A stretch of DNA of 64,000 nucleotides from Sciurus carolinensis (lineage: Eukaryota; Chordata; Mammalia; Rodentia; Sciuridae): NCBI RefSeq assembly GCF_902686445.1, contig NW_025920103.1, forward strand, positions 2,898,783 through 2,962,782, read 5' to 3'. Below the pieces are notes generated by a model. The model did no database searches and was not told the DNA's origin. It was given only the letters and a program-made list of their open reading frames with translations. Every line of letters starts with the position of its first letter. The stretch's first letter is position 1. This document shows, one piece after another, positions 22,540-34,538 of the stretch. Position numbers and translations under genes: made by a program.

Positions 22540-23650
22540 AGTCCAGAGCACAGAGCACAGAGCGTGGAGCACAGAGCACAGAGAACAGAGCAGCAGCCCA
22601 GAACCATAGCCCAGAATGCAGAGGGCAGACACAGATCATAGAGCACAGAGCCAGGACCTGGAGAACAGAGACAGAGTTCAGAGCCCAGACCCATTGTATT
22701 GAGACATAGCCTAGTGCCAGAACCCAGAGAACACAGCCCAGATCACAGAGCACAGAGCACACAGCCAAGAGCCCAGAGCACAGAGCACAAAGTGTAGAGC
22801 ACATTGCCAGAACACAGAGTGCAGAGTACAGAGCACAGAGCAGAGTAAAGAGCACAGAGCACAGAGCTGAGAGCCCAGACACAGAGTAGAGAGTCAGAGT
22901 ACAGAGACAGAACAGAGAACATAGAGCACAGTGACCAGCAACCAGAACAGAGAGCACAGAGCCAGAGCCCAGAGCCAGAGCTGAGAGTACCTAGCCAAAG
23001 CACAGAGCACACACCACAAAGCACAGAGCACAAAGCACAAACAGGAGCCCAGAGTCAGAGCCCTGAATGCAGAGTACAGAGCCCAGAGCACAGAGCCCAG
23101 AGCACAGAGTGCAGAGCACAGAGCACAGCAAATAGACACCAGAGCACAGAGCACACAGCCAGAGCACACAGCCAGAGCTCAGAGCACAGACCCAGAGTAC
23201 AAAGACAGAACACAGAGCCCAGAGCCTATAATACAGAGCCCAGAGCACAGTGCACAGAGACCAGAGTACAGAACACAGAGCCCAGTGCCCAGACCAACTG
23301 TAGAGAGACAGAACACAGAGACCAGAGCCCAGAGCTCAGAGCACAGAGTGCAGAGAACAGAGCGCAGATAGAGCACAGAGCACAGAGCACAAAGCACAGA
23401 GTAGGAGCCCAGAGCCAGAGCCCAGAGTGTAAAGTGCGGAGCACAGAACACAGAGCATTGAGCCCAGATCCAGAGTCAAAGTCAGTGCCCAGACCCAGAG
23501 CCCAGAGCACTGAGCTCAGAATACAAAGCACGGAGTACAGAGGCAGAGACCAGAGCCAAGAGTACAAAGCACAAAGCACAGAGTAAAGAGCAAAGAGACC
23601 AGAGCACAAACCGAGCACAGAGCACAGAGTGAGAGCACAGACCCAGAGCT
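22540..23650 (+). repeat. Array block 9, ACAGAGC on the plus strand
   Basis: It contains the higher-order marker ACCAACTGTAGAGAGACAG near 23,303, related to words near 12,607, 14,690, 20,466 and 33,003. The right-hand switch, near 23,651, is the least regular of the eleven and lacks a clear palindrome. Confidence 0.9.
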
Positions 23651-25143
23651 GTACACTTTGCACTGGCTCTGATCTAAGTGCTCTGTGATCTGCGCACTGC
23701 ACTCTGTGCTCTGTGTTCTGTGCTATGGTCTCCAGTCTCAGAGCTCTGTGCTCTGTGTTCTGTCTCTGAACTCTGGTCTCTGGGAGATGGCCTTTGTGCT
23801 CGGGACTCTGCTGTGATCTCTTTGCTCAGTGCACTGTGATCTGTACTCTGGGTTCTGTGCTCTGTGCTCTGTGCTCTGCACTCTGCTCTGGCTCTGTGCT
23901 TTGTGCCCTCTGTTGTTGACTCTGGGCTCTGGCTCTATCCTCTGTTTGCTGTACTCTGGGCTCTGACTCTGTGCTCTGCCTCTGTGCTCTGTGCTCTGTG
24001 CTCTGCTCTCTGGGCTCTGGGCTCTGGTTCTGGGTTCTCTCTCTCTCTTCTCTGTGCTCTGTCTGTGAGCTCTGGGATGTGGGCTCTGTGCTCTGTCCCT
24101 GTACTCTGGATCTGTGCTCTGAGCTATGTGCTCTCTGCTCTGGTCTCTGTGCTCTGTGCTCTGGGATCTGGGCTCTGGCCTCTGTGCTCTGGGCTATGAT
24201 CTGTGGTCTCTAAGCTCTGTGCTCTGTGCTGTGTCTCTGAACTCTGGTATTTGGGCTCTTGTCTCTGTGCTGGGCTCTGTTCTGTGGTCTCTGTGCTCTG
24301 TGCTCTGAGGTCGGGGCTCTGGTCTCTCTATTCTGTCTCTGTACAGTTGGTGAGCACTGGGCTCTGTTCTCTGTGCTCTGGTTTCTGTACTCTGTGCCCT
24401 GTGCTCTCTACTCTAGGCTCTGGGCTCTGTGTTCTATCTGTGTACTCTAGGTCTGTGCTCTGGGTTCTGGCTGTGTGCTCTGGCTCTGTTCTTTGTGCTA
24501 TGCTCTCTGTGCCCTGACACTGGGCTCTGGGCTCTGGGTTGTGCTTTGTGCTCTGATCTCTGGACTCTAGGCTCTGTGCTGTGGGCTCTGGGTTTGTTGA
24601 TTTGTGCACTAGCCTCTGTGCTCTTTGCTGTGTGCTCTGGTCTCTGTGCTCTGTTCTTTGTGCTCTGCAGTCTGTGCTCTGGGCTAAGGTTCTAGTCTCT
24701 GTGCTCTGTGCTCTGGTCTCTGTGCTCTGTCTCTGAGTTCTGATCTCTGGGCTCTGAGTTCTGGGCTGTGGTCTCTGTGCTGTCTGTTCTGAGCTCTGGT
24801 ATCTGGTCTCTGAGTTCTGTCTCTCTACAATTGGTCTGGGCACTGGATTCTCTGCTCTGTGCCCTGGTCTCTGTGCTCTGTGCTCTTTGCTCCATATTCT
24901 AAGCTCTGGGCTCTATGTTCTGTCTCTGTACTCTGGGTCTGTGCTCTGTGCTCCGGGCACTGTACTCTGTGCTGTGTGCTCTGTGCTATTTGCTCTGGGC
25001 ACTGTGCTCTGCACTCTGTGCTCTGGGCTCTAACTCTGTGCTTTGTGCTCTGTGCTCTGTGCTCTGGACTCTGGGCTCTGTTTTTTTGCTCTGCACCTTG
25101 TGCTCTGGGCTCTGGTTCTGTGCTCTGGGATCTGGTCACTATG
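23651..25143 (-). repeat. Array block 10, GCTCTGT on the plus strand
   Basis: It carries inverted copies of markers seen in plus blocks: GTTTGTTGATTTGTGCAC at about 24,592 and CTCTACAATTGGTCTGGGC near 24,822. It is interrupted on the right by an unrelated LTR and continues beyond it in the same orientation. Confidence 0.9.
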
Positions 25144-25697
25144 TGTTATGGGGCACAACTTAAGAATAGACTGCTTACCACTGAGAAGTCCAAATTTTAT
25201 TAAGCCGGCCAGCTGACTGTCTCACACAATGCCCCCAAAAAAGGTTATTGGGAGAATAGCCCCGACCATAGTGTTGTAAGGGTTCTTATACCAAAAATCA
25301 CATTAATCATAAGTGTCTGTTGCGTTGATTTGAAATTACAAACTAACATCATGAAATCATCAACAGAGGGAGTAGTGGGTCAAAATGACCCTTACCTAGG
25401 TACAAACTAAAGAATGGTTACTACCATCCACACAATTACTATTTACATGGTACGTTAGTTAAGAGCAATAGCGATCAAAAGATAGCGATTTATCATTACA
25501 TAGGAATTGTCATTTTGTATTGCTAAACATGTCACACTAAGTAACTGAGGATAGGTACAGAGGCAGGGTGTTCCCATGGGGAAAACTTATTTCCTACATA
25601 ACATGGAGTCTCAAAACAAAATGGTATCTGTTTAGTTATATCCCTTATAGTCTTGCCTATAATATTATCATGGAGCCATATCGGTCAGCCCATTACA
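25144..25697 (-). mobile_element. Solo LTR of an unassigned ERV family inside the array
   Basis: 554 bp of non-satellite, AT-rich sequence with imperfect terminal inverted repeats TGTTATGG / CCATTACA. Read on the minus strand it has TATAAG (25285-25290) about 84 bp before AATAAA (25196-25201), then a short U5 ending CCATAACA. This is the usual LTR spacing. It is unlike the 492-bp LTR family in this window. No target duplication of 4-6 bp flanks these ends, although ATGTG occurs at both edges (25141-25145 and 25697-25701). I cannot assign an ERV class from sequence alone. Confidence 0.7.
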
Positions 25698-28600
25698 TGT
25701 GCTCTGTGCTCTTTGAACTCTGGCTCTATACTCTGGGTCTGGGCTCTCGGCTCTGTGCTCTACACTCTGTGCTCTGGACTCTGTGATCTGGGCTCTGTGC
25801 TCTGTGATCTGGGCTCTTGCTCTGGTTCTGTGCTCTGTGCTCTGGTCCTGTGCTCTGTGCTCTGGTCTTGGGCTCTGGGCTCTGGATCTATGCTCTGTGC
25901 TCTGTGTTCTGTGCTCTGGGTTCTGGTTCTGGGCTCTGAGTTTTATCTCTGTAGTCTGGATCTGGGCTCTTGGCTGAGTTCTGTGCTATGGTCTCTGTGC
26001 TCTGTGCACTATGCTCTGATCTCTGTCTGATCTCTGGGCTCTGGGTTCTGTGTTTTGAGCGTATACTCTGGGTCTGGGCTCTGTGCTCTGGTCTCTGTAC
26101 TCTGTGCCCTGTGCTCTGGGCTCACAACAGTGGCACTGGGCTCTGGTCTCTGTGCTCTGGTCTCTGTGCTGTGTGCTCTGTGTTTTGTCCTCTGTGCTTT
26201 GTCCTCTGTGCTCTGGGCTCTGTGCTTTGTGCTGTTGGTTGTGGGCTCTGTGTTCTGTCTCTGTACTCTGGGTCTGGGCTCTGGGCCCTGTGCTCTGTGC
26301 TCTGGTCTCTGAGCTGTGTGCTCTGTGATATGTGCTTTGTCCTCTGAGCTCTGTGCTCTGGTCTCTGTGCTCTGTGCACTATGCTCTGATCTCTGGGCTC
26401 TGGGTACTGTGTTTTGTGTGTGTACTCTGGGTCTGGGCTCTGGGCTGTATGCTGTATGTACTGGTCTCTGTACTCTGTGCTCTGTGCTCTGGGTTCACTA
26501 CTGTGGGCTCTGGTCTCTGTGCTCTGTGATCTTTGCTTTGTCCTCTGTGCTCTGGGCTCTTTACTCTGTGCTCTGTGCTCTGAGCTCTCTGCTGTGGGTT
26601 CTGTGCTCTATGCTCTGTGCTCTCTGCTCTGTACTCTTGATTGTGGGCACTGTGTTCTGTCTCTCTACTCTGGGTCTGGGCTCTATGATCTGTGCTCTGT
26701 GTTCTGTGCTCTGTTTCTGTACTCTAGTCCTGTGCTAGGGTCTCTGGTCTCTGGTCTCTGGTCTCTGTGCTCTGTCTCAGGACTCTGTTTTTGAGCTCTG
26801 TGCTCTGTTTCTGTACTCTGTGAATGGGCTCTGTGCTCTGTGTACTGGGTACTGGTTCTGTGCTCTGTGTTGTGAGCTCTGTGCTCTAGCTCGGGACTCT
26901 GGGATCTGTGCTGTGTGCTCTGAACTTTGTGCTCTGGTCTCTCTGTTCTGTGTTCTGTGCTCTGGTCTTTGGTTGGCACTCTGTGCTCTGTGTTCTGTCT
27001 CTGTACTCTGGGTCTGGTCTCTGTACTCTGTTCTCTGGTCCCTATGCTCTGTGTTCAGGGCTCTGTCTCTGTACTCTAGGTCTGGGATTTGTGCTCTGTC
27101 TCTGTGCTCTGTGCTGTGGTCTCTGTGCTCTGTGTTCTGTGCTCTGGTCTCTGGTCTGCAATCTGTGCTCTGTGATCTGTCTCTCACTCTGGGTCTGGGC
27201 TCTGTGCTCTGTGCTCTGTGCTCTGTGCCCTGGTCTCTGTGCTCTGTGCTCTGTGCTTTGGGATCTGGGCTCTGTTCTCTGGGCTCTGGGCTCTGGTCTC
27301 AGGGATCTTGGCTCTGTGCTCTGTGCTCTGTGTTCTGGGCTCTGTGCTTTATGCTCTGCGCTTAGGAGTTTGGGCTCTGTGCACTGTGCTCTGTGCACTC
27401 TGATCTACACTCTGTGCTCTCATGTCTGTGCTCTGTGCTCTGTCCTCTGCTTTAGTCTCTGTGCTCTGTGCTCTGAGCTCTGTCCTTTGTCCTCAGGATA
27501 TGGGCTCTGGCTCTGGGCTCTGCCCTCCATACTCTGGCTGTGGCTCTGCACTCTGTGCTCTGGTCTCTATGCTCTGTGTCTCTGTACTCTGACTCTCGCT
27601 CTGAGATATGGGCACTGGGCTCTGCATTTTGTTTCTGTACTCTGGGTCTGAGCTCTGGTCTCTGTGCTCTGGGCTCTGACTCTGTGCTCAGGGTTCTGTG
27701 ATCTGTGCTCTGGTCTCTGTTGTCTCTGCTCTGTGCTCTGGTTTTGTGCTCTGTGCTCTAGTTTCTGTGCTCTGTGCTCTAGTTTCTGTGCTCTGTTCTC
27801 TGTGCTCAGGCTCTGGCTCTGTGCTCTGTGCTCTGACTCTGGGCACTGGGATATGTGCTTTGGACCTGTGCTCTGTGCATTGTCTCTGTGCTCTGTGCAT
27901 TGACTCTATGTTCTGGCTCTATGATCTCTGCAATGTGCTCTGTGCTCTGTGCTCTGTGCTCTGGCTCTGTGCTCTGTGCTCTGTGCTCTGAGCCTTGCAT
28001 TCTGTACTCTGTGCTCTGGCTCTGTGCTCTGCAATCTGTGCTCTGTGCTCTGGCTCTTTGCTCGGGTTCTGGGCTCTGGTCTCTGTGCTCTGGGCACTGA
28101 ATTCTGTGCTCTGGGGTGTGTATCTGGGCTATATGTTCTGGATCTCTGATCTGGGTTCTGTGTTGTGGGCTTTGACTCTGTGCTCTGATTTTGTGTTCTG
28201 ACTCTGGGCTCTGGTTCTGGTCTCTGTCTCTGGGCTCTGGCTCTTGGCTCTTTCTCTAGGCTCTGTGTTCTGGCTCTGTGCTCTGTACTCTGGTCTCTGT
28301 CTCTTTTCTCTGTTCTCTGGCTCTGGGTTCTGTGTTCTATATTCTGGCTTTGTGCTCTGTGCTCTTGGCTATGTGCTCTGCCTCTGGTCTCTGTCTCTGG
28401 GCTATGTGCTCTGGCTCTGTGCTCTGTGATCCATGCTGTGTGCTCTGACTCTGTCCTCTGGTTCTGTGCTCTGTGGTATGTTCTCTGACTATGTATTACA
28501 TGCTCTGTACACTGTCCTCTGTGCTCTGACTCTGTGTCCTGGCTTTGTGATCTGTGCTCTGAGCTCTGTGCTCTGAGCTCTGTGCTCTCTGCTCTGGGCT

Positions 28601-31600
28601 CTGGTGCATTCTCTGTGCTCTGTGCTTTGGTTCTGGGCTCTGGGCTCTGTGCTCTGTGTTCTGGCTGTGGGATCTGTGCTCTGTGCTCTGGCTCTTTGCT
28701 CTGTGCTCTGGGCTCTGGATCTCTCCTCTGTCTCTGGCCTCTGGCTCTGGGTTCTGTCTCTGGGCTATGTGTTCTGGCTCTGTGCTCTGGGGTCTTTGCT
28801 ATGGGCTCTGGCTCTGTTCTCTATCTGGGCTCTGACTCTGTGCTCTGTCTCTGGTCTCTGGATCTTGGATCTTTCCCTGGGCTGTGTGCTCTGGTTCTGT
28901 GCTCTGGGCTCTGTGCTGTGGGCTCTGGCTCCGTATTCTGGTTCTGTGCTGTGTGCTGTATGCTCTGCACTGTGTGCTTTGTATTCTGGGCTCTGTCTGT
29001 GTGCTCTCCTCTGTGCTCTGTGCTCTGTGCTCTGTGCTCTGTCCCTATGCTCTGTGTTCTGGCACTATACTCTGTGCTTTGTGCACTTGCTCTGTATTCT
29101 GGGTTCTGGGCTCTGTGTTCTGGGCTCTGTGCTCTGGCTATATGGTCTGGGCTCTGTGTTCTGTGCTCTGTACTCTGCACTTTGGGCTCTGGGTCTGTGC
29201 TCTGGTTCTGTGCTGTGTGCTCTCTGTTCTGCACTCTGTGCTCGGTACTCTGGGTACTGTCTCTGTACTCTGGCTCTGTGCTCTGGCTTTATGGTCTGAG
29301 TTCTGTGCTCTGTGCTCAGGATCTGTACTCTGACCATGTGGTCTGGTCTCTGTGCACTGTGCTTTGCACACTGTTCTTAATTCTGCCTCTAGGCTCTGGA
29401 TCTCTGCACTGTTCACTGGTCTCTGTCTCTTTTCTCTGTTCTCTTGCTCTGGGCTCTGGTTTCTGTGCTCTTTCTCTGGACTCTGGCTCTCTGCTCTGTG
29501 GTCTTTGCTCTGGGCTCTGGTTCTGTCTCTGTGCTCTGTGCTTTGGCTCTGGGCTCTGGGCTCTGGGCTCTGCACTCTGTAATGTGGGCTTTGGTTTCTG
29601 TGCTATGTGTTCAGTGCTCTGCACTCTGGCTCTGTGCTCTGGGCACTGACTCTGTTCTCTGTCTCTGGGCTATGTGCTCTGACTCTGTGCTCTGGGCTCC
29701 ATGCTGTGGCCTCTGGCTCTGTCCTTTGGTTCTGTGCTCTGTGATATACACTCTGACTCTGTATTGTATGCTCTGTACTCTGTGCTCTGTGCTCTGGCTC
29801 TGTGCTCTGGCTCTGTGCTCTGCATTGTCATCTGGACTCTGTGCTCTGTGCTCTCTGCTCTGGGCTCTGGTTTGTTCTCTGTGCTCTGTGCTCTGGCACT
29901 GGGCACTGGGTTCTGCACTCTGGGCTCTGGTTCTGTCACTGTTCTCTGTGCTCTGGCTGTGAGATCTGTGCTCTGTGCTCTGTGCTCTGCTCTGTGCTGT
30001 GGGCTCTGGCTCTGTTCCCTGGTTCTGTGCTCTGGCTCTGTGTTCTAGGCTCTGTGTGTGGTCTCTGTGCTCTGTGCTCTGATCTCTGGGCTCTGGGATC
30101 TGACTCTGGGCTCCTGATTTGGGCTCCTGCTTCTTATTTTGTGCTCTGTGTTTTGTGCCCTCTGCTCTGTGCTCTGACAATGTGCTCTGTTCTCTGACTC
30201 TGGGCTCTGGCTCTGAGCTCTGTGCTCTGTCTTTGAGCTCTGGTCTCTGGGCTCTGGTCCCTGTGCTCTGGGTTCTGTGCTGTGGTCTCTACTAAGTTCT
30301 CTGGGCTCTGTGCTCTGGGCTCTGGTTATGTGCTCTGGCTCTGGGCTCTGGGCTCTGATTTGTGCTCTGTGCTCTGATCTCTATGCTCTGCACAATGTGC
30401 TCAGTGCTCTGTACTCTCGGCTCTGGGCTCTGGCTCTGTGCTCTGTTCTCTGTGCTCTGGGCTCTGCCGCTGGGCACTGTCTCTGACTCTGTATCTGGGC
30501 TCAGGGCTCTGTGCACTGTGCTCTGACTTTGTGCTCTGCACACTGTGCTCTGGGCTCTGACTCTGGGCTACTGCTCTGTGCTCTCTGCTCTGGGCTGTGT
30601 GCTCTATGCTCTGTGCTCTGGCTATGTGCTCTGGGAACTGGCTCTGGGCTCTGGCTCTGTGCTCTGTACTCTGTGCTCTGCATTCTGCACTCTGGGATCT
30701 GGCTCTGGGCTCTGAGTCTGTGCTCTCTCTTCTGTGCTCTGTGCTCTGGGCTCTGAACTCTGGTCTCTGTGCTATGGTCTCTGGTCTCTAAGGTCTGTGA
30801 TCTGTAATTTGTCTCTGAGCTCTGGTCTCTGGGCTCTGGGATCTGGTCTCTGTGCTCCGTACTCTCTGCTCTGAACTCTGTACTCTGGGACCTGGCTCTG
30901 GGCTCCTGTGCTGTGCTTTGTTCTCTGTGCTTTGTGCTTTGTGCTCTCTGCTCTGACTATGTGCTCTGGGCTCTGGCTCTCAACTCTAGCTCTGTGCTCT
31001 ATACTCTGTGCTCTGCACTCTGTGCACTGGGATCTGGTCTGGTCTCTTTGCTCAGGACTCTATGCTCTGTTCTCTGTGATCTGTTCTCTGTGCTCTGTTT
31101 TCTGGGCTCTGTGCTCTGTGCTCTGTGCTCTGTGTTCTGTTTCTGAGCTCTGGTCTCTGATATCTGGGCTCTGTGCTCTGTGCTCTGTGCTCTGGGCTCT
31201 GTGCTGTGGTTTCTGTCTCTCGGTTCTAGCACTGCGCTCTGTTCTCTGTTCTCTGGTCTCTGTGCTCTCTGCTCTGGCTATGTGCTCTGGGCTCTGGCTC
31301 TCGGTTCTAATTCTGTGCTCTGTCCTCTGTCCTCTGCACTCTGTGCACTGGGATCTGGCTCTATGCTGTGTGCTCAGGGCTCTGTGCTGTGGTCTTTGTG
31401 CTCTGTGTTCTGGGCTCTATGCTCTGCACTCTGTGCTCTGCACTCTCTGCTCTGTGCTTCTGTACTCTCTGCTTCTTACTCTGGGCTCTGGGCTCTTGGT
31501 TCATTCTCTGTACTCTGGGTCTGTGCTCTTGGCTCTGGATGTGTGCTCTGACTCTGTGCTCTTTGATCTGGTCTCTGTGCTCTGTGCTCTGGGCTCTGTG

Positions 31601-31632
31601 TCTTTTGCTCTGCACTCTGTGCTCTGTGCTCT
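25698..31632 (-). repeat. Array block 11, GCTCTGT on the plus strand (longest inverted block)
   Basis: 5.9 kb of uninterrupted orientation. TGTCTCTGTACTCTGGGTC recurs many times between about 26,240 and 27,080, marking a local higher-order repeat. The 371-codon plus-strand frame at 28534-29649 is the longest on this strand and consists of LCALCSV-type repeats. The block ends at the inverted LTR copy 2. Confidence 0.9.
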
Positions 31633-32124
31633 TGTTGTGCCCAAAGGCTTGAGACCCCACAAGGACCACCAGAGACCACGATCAATGCAAGCAGCAAAGA
31701 GTCATTTATTAGCGAGTTCGAACCCGGTCCTCTGCGTCCTTAATCAACGACGCTAGGAGAGGCCCTGAGCCCTCGTCAGCAGGGTTTTTATAAGGAAAAG
31801 CAAGCAGTTTTACAGTGTTCTTCTAATTGGCTAACATTCGAACAGCTAAACCTCCCCTGGTTGGGTCCGGTCAATCTATTTGATTTTCATTGGGTCCGGC
31901 CAGAACTGGACGGTCCTAGAGGAAGAAGGGAGGAGGGAAGGGGTGAACTATTCAGGAGCTGAGTCGGGGCTAGGCCCTGCTCTCGTCCTTGACGGATAAG
32001 GTCTCCAGGCAACTGCACATTCCTCGGACAAATGTCTCTTAACAACCTTGGTAAGCACAGGGGCCCAGCAGTCCTGTTTGTCCTTGAGACAGTTAGCAGC
32101 ACAGATACCACCCTGCTCTCAACA
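31633..32124 (-). mobile_element. Solo LTR, class I (gammaretrovirus-like) ERV, copy 2
   Basis: 492 bp, minus orientation, ends TGTTG...CAACA, with flanking 4-bp repeat CTCT (31629-31632 and 32125-32128). That repeat could partly be chance in CTCT-rich satellite. The minus-strand TATA box lies at 31786-31792 and AATAAA at 31705-31710. By eye it differs from copy 1 at only about five positions, so the two are about 99% identical. No internal ERV sequence is present. Confidence 0.92.
31786..31792 (-). promoter_or_regulatory. TATA box of LTR copy 2
   Basis: TATAAAA on the minus strand, same context as in copy 1. Transcription from it would run leftwards through block 11, producing ACAGAGC-sense RNA, towards the AATAAA of the LTR at 25144-25697. 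Confidence 0.7.
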
Positions 32125-32540
32125 CTCTGGCTCTGTGCTCTGTGCTCTGTGCTCTGTGCTCTGTGCCTTTTGCTCTGTGCTCTGTGCTCTGTGCTCTGTG
32201 CCTTTTGCTCTGCACTCTATGCTCTGGGCACTGTGCTATGTGCTCTGTGCTCTGTCTCTTTACTCTGTCTCTGTACTCTGAATCTAGGCCCTCAACTCTG
32301 AACTCTGTGTTCTGGTCTCTGTGCTCTGGCTGTGTGCTCTGGTCTCTATGCTCTGTGCTCTGCACTCTGTGCTCTGGGCACTGGCTCTGTGCTCTGTGCT
32401 CTAGCTCAGTGCTCTGTGCTCTGGACTGTGTGCTCTGAGCTCTGTGCTCTGTGCTCTGTGCTCTGTGCTGTGGCTCTATGCTCTATGCTCTGTGGTCTGC
32501 ACTCTGGGCTCTGGGCTCTGGCTCTGGGCCGCTGCTCTGA
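32125..32540 (-). repeat. Array block 12, GCTCTGT on the plus strand, right of LTR copy 2
   Basis: It continues block 11 in the same orientation. It includes two close copies of TGTGCCTTTTGCTCTG (about 32,160 and 32,198). It ends with CTGCTCTGAGTCTAG, a variant of the shared switch core. Confidence 0.9.
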
Positions 32541-33280
32541 GTCTAGAGCACAGAACACATAGCACAGAGACCACAGCACAGTGCACAGATACCAGAGCAC
32601 AGAGCCCTGAGCACAGAAAACAGAGCACAGAGACCACAGCACAGAGCCCAGAGCCCAGAGCACAGAGCAGAGGGCACAAAACACTGAGCACAAAGCATGA
32701 AGCAGGAGCCCAAATCAGGAGTCCAGAGTAAGATCCCAGGGCGCAGAGTGCAGAGCACAGAGAACAGAACCCAGAGCCCAGAGCACAGAGCACAGAGCAC
32801 GGAACCAGAGGCCAGAATGCAGAGCCCAGAGCAGGAGCCCAGAGCACTGGGCCCAGAGTCAGAACCAAGAGCACAGAGCCAGAGACCAGAGACCAGAGCA
32901 CAGATCACAGAGCCAGAGCACACAGCCAGAGCCCAGAGCAGAGACCCAGAGTACAGAGATAGAACCCAGAGCCCAGAGCACAGACCACAGAGCCCAGTGC
33001 CCAGACCAATTGTAGGGAGACAGAAAACAGAGACCAGCGCCCAGAGCTCAGAGCACAGAGCACAGAGCTCAGAGACCACAGACCATAGTACAGAGCACAG
33101 AGCCCAAAGACCAGAGCACAGAGCAGAGAGCACCAGAGCACAAAGATGGAGCACAGAACCCAGATCACAGAGCACAGAGCTAGGAGCACAGAGTGCAGAG
33201 CTCAAGGCACAGAGTACAGAGCCCAGAGCACATACCACAGAGCACAGTGACCAGATCCAGAGCACAGAGCCACAGCCCAG
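32541..33280 (+). repeat. Array block 13, ACAGAGC on the plus strand
   Basis: A short block with the marker ACCAATTGTAGGGAGACAG near 33,003. The right switch has 9-bp arms AGCACAGAG (33261-33269) and CTCTGTGCT (33290-33298). Confidence 0.9.
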
Positions 33281-34538
33281 GACTCTGGACTCTGTGCTAA
33301 TGGCTCTGTGCTCTGGCCTTTGGCTCTGGGCTCTGGGCTCTGGTCTCTGGCCTCTGTCTCTGTGCTCTGGTCCGTGCTCTCTGCTCTCTGCTCTGGGCTG
33401 TGTGCTCTGGCTATGGCTCTAAGTTCTGTCTCAATACTCTGGGTCTGTCCTCTGAACTCTGTCTCTGTTCTCTGGGTCCTGGCTCTGTGCTGTCTGCTCT
33501 GCCTATGTGATCTTGCTTTGTACTCTGCACTGTGTGCTCTGGGCTCTGGCTCTGTGCTCCGGCTCTGTGCTCTGTGCTCTGTTCTCTGCACTCTGGGCTC
33601 TGGTCTGGGCTCACTCTCTGTTCTATGTGCTCTGTGCTGTGAGCTCTGAGATGTGGAATCTGTGTTCTGTCTCTGTACTCTGGATCTATGCTCTGAGCTA
33701 TTTGCTCTCTGCTCTTGTCTCTGTGCTCTGTGCTCTGTGCTCTGTGTCCTGGACTCTGGCAATGGGCTCTGTACTATGGTCTGTTGTCTCTGAGCTCTGT
33801 GCTCTGTGCTCTGTCTCTGAGCTCTGGTCTCTGGTCTCTTTGCTCTGTGCTCTGGGTTCTGGGCTTTGGTCTCTGTGTTCTGTCTCTCTATACTTGGTTT
33901 GGGCATTGGACTCTGTGCTCTGTACTCTGGTCTCTGTGCTCTGTGCTCTGGGCACTGTACTCTAGGCTCTGTTTCCTGGGTTTTGTATCTCTACTCTGGG
34001 TCTCTGCTCTGGGCTCTGGCTGTGTGCTCTGGCTCTGTGCTATGTTCTCTGATCTCTGTGCTCTTAAACTTTTCTCTGGTCCTGGACTCTGAACTCTGTC
34101 TTTGTTCTCTGGGTCCTATCTCTGTGCTCTCTGCTCTGTGTTCTGCACTCTGTGCTATGGGCTCTGGCTCTGGGCTCTGTCTCTGTTTTCTGTGCTTCGT
34201 GCTGTGAGCCTGGGATGCGGGCTTTGTGTTCTGTCTCTGTACTATGGATCTATGTTCTGGGCTCTGTGCGCTGGGCACTGCTATGGTGTCTGGGCTCTGT
34301 GCTATGATCCTGGTCTCTGAGCTCTGTGCTCTGTGCTCTGTCTCTGAGCTCTGGTCTATGAGCTCTGTGCTCTGGTCTCTGGGCTCTCTGTTCTGTGTTC
34401 AGGGTTCTGTGCTGTGGGCTCTGTGCACTGACCTGTGTGCTTTGCACTCTGGGCTCTGGGCTCTGGTTATGTGCTCTGCCCTCTGTGCTCTTGGTTCTGG
34501 ACACTGTGATCTGTGCTCTGGGCTCTGTGCTCTGGGCT
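33281..34538 (-). repeat. Array block 14, GCTCTGT on the plus strand
   Basis: A moderately diverged block. It ends at CTGGGCTCAGAGCAGG, which is the exact reverse complement of the CCTGCTCTGAGCCCAG core found at the switch near 18,720. Confidence 0.9.
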
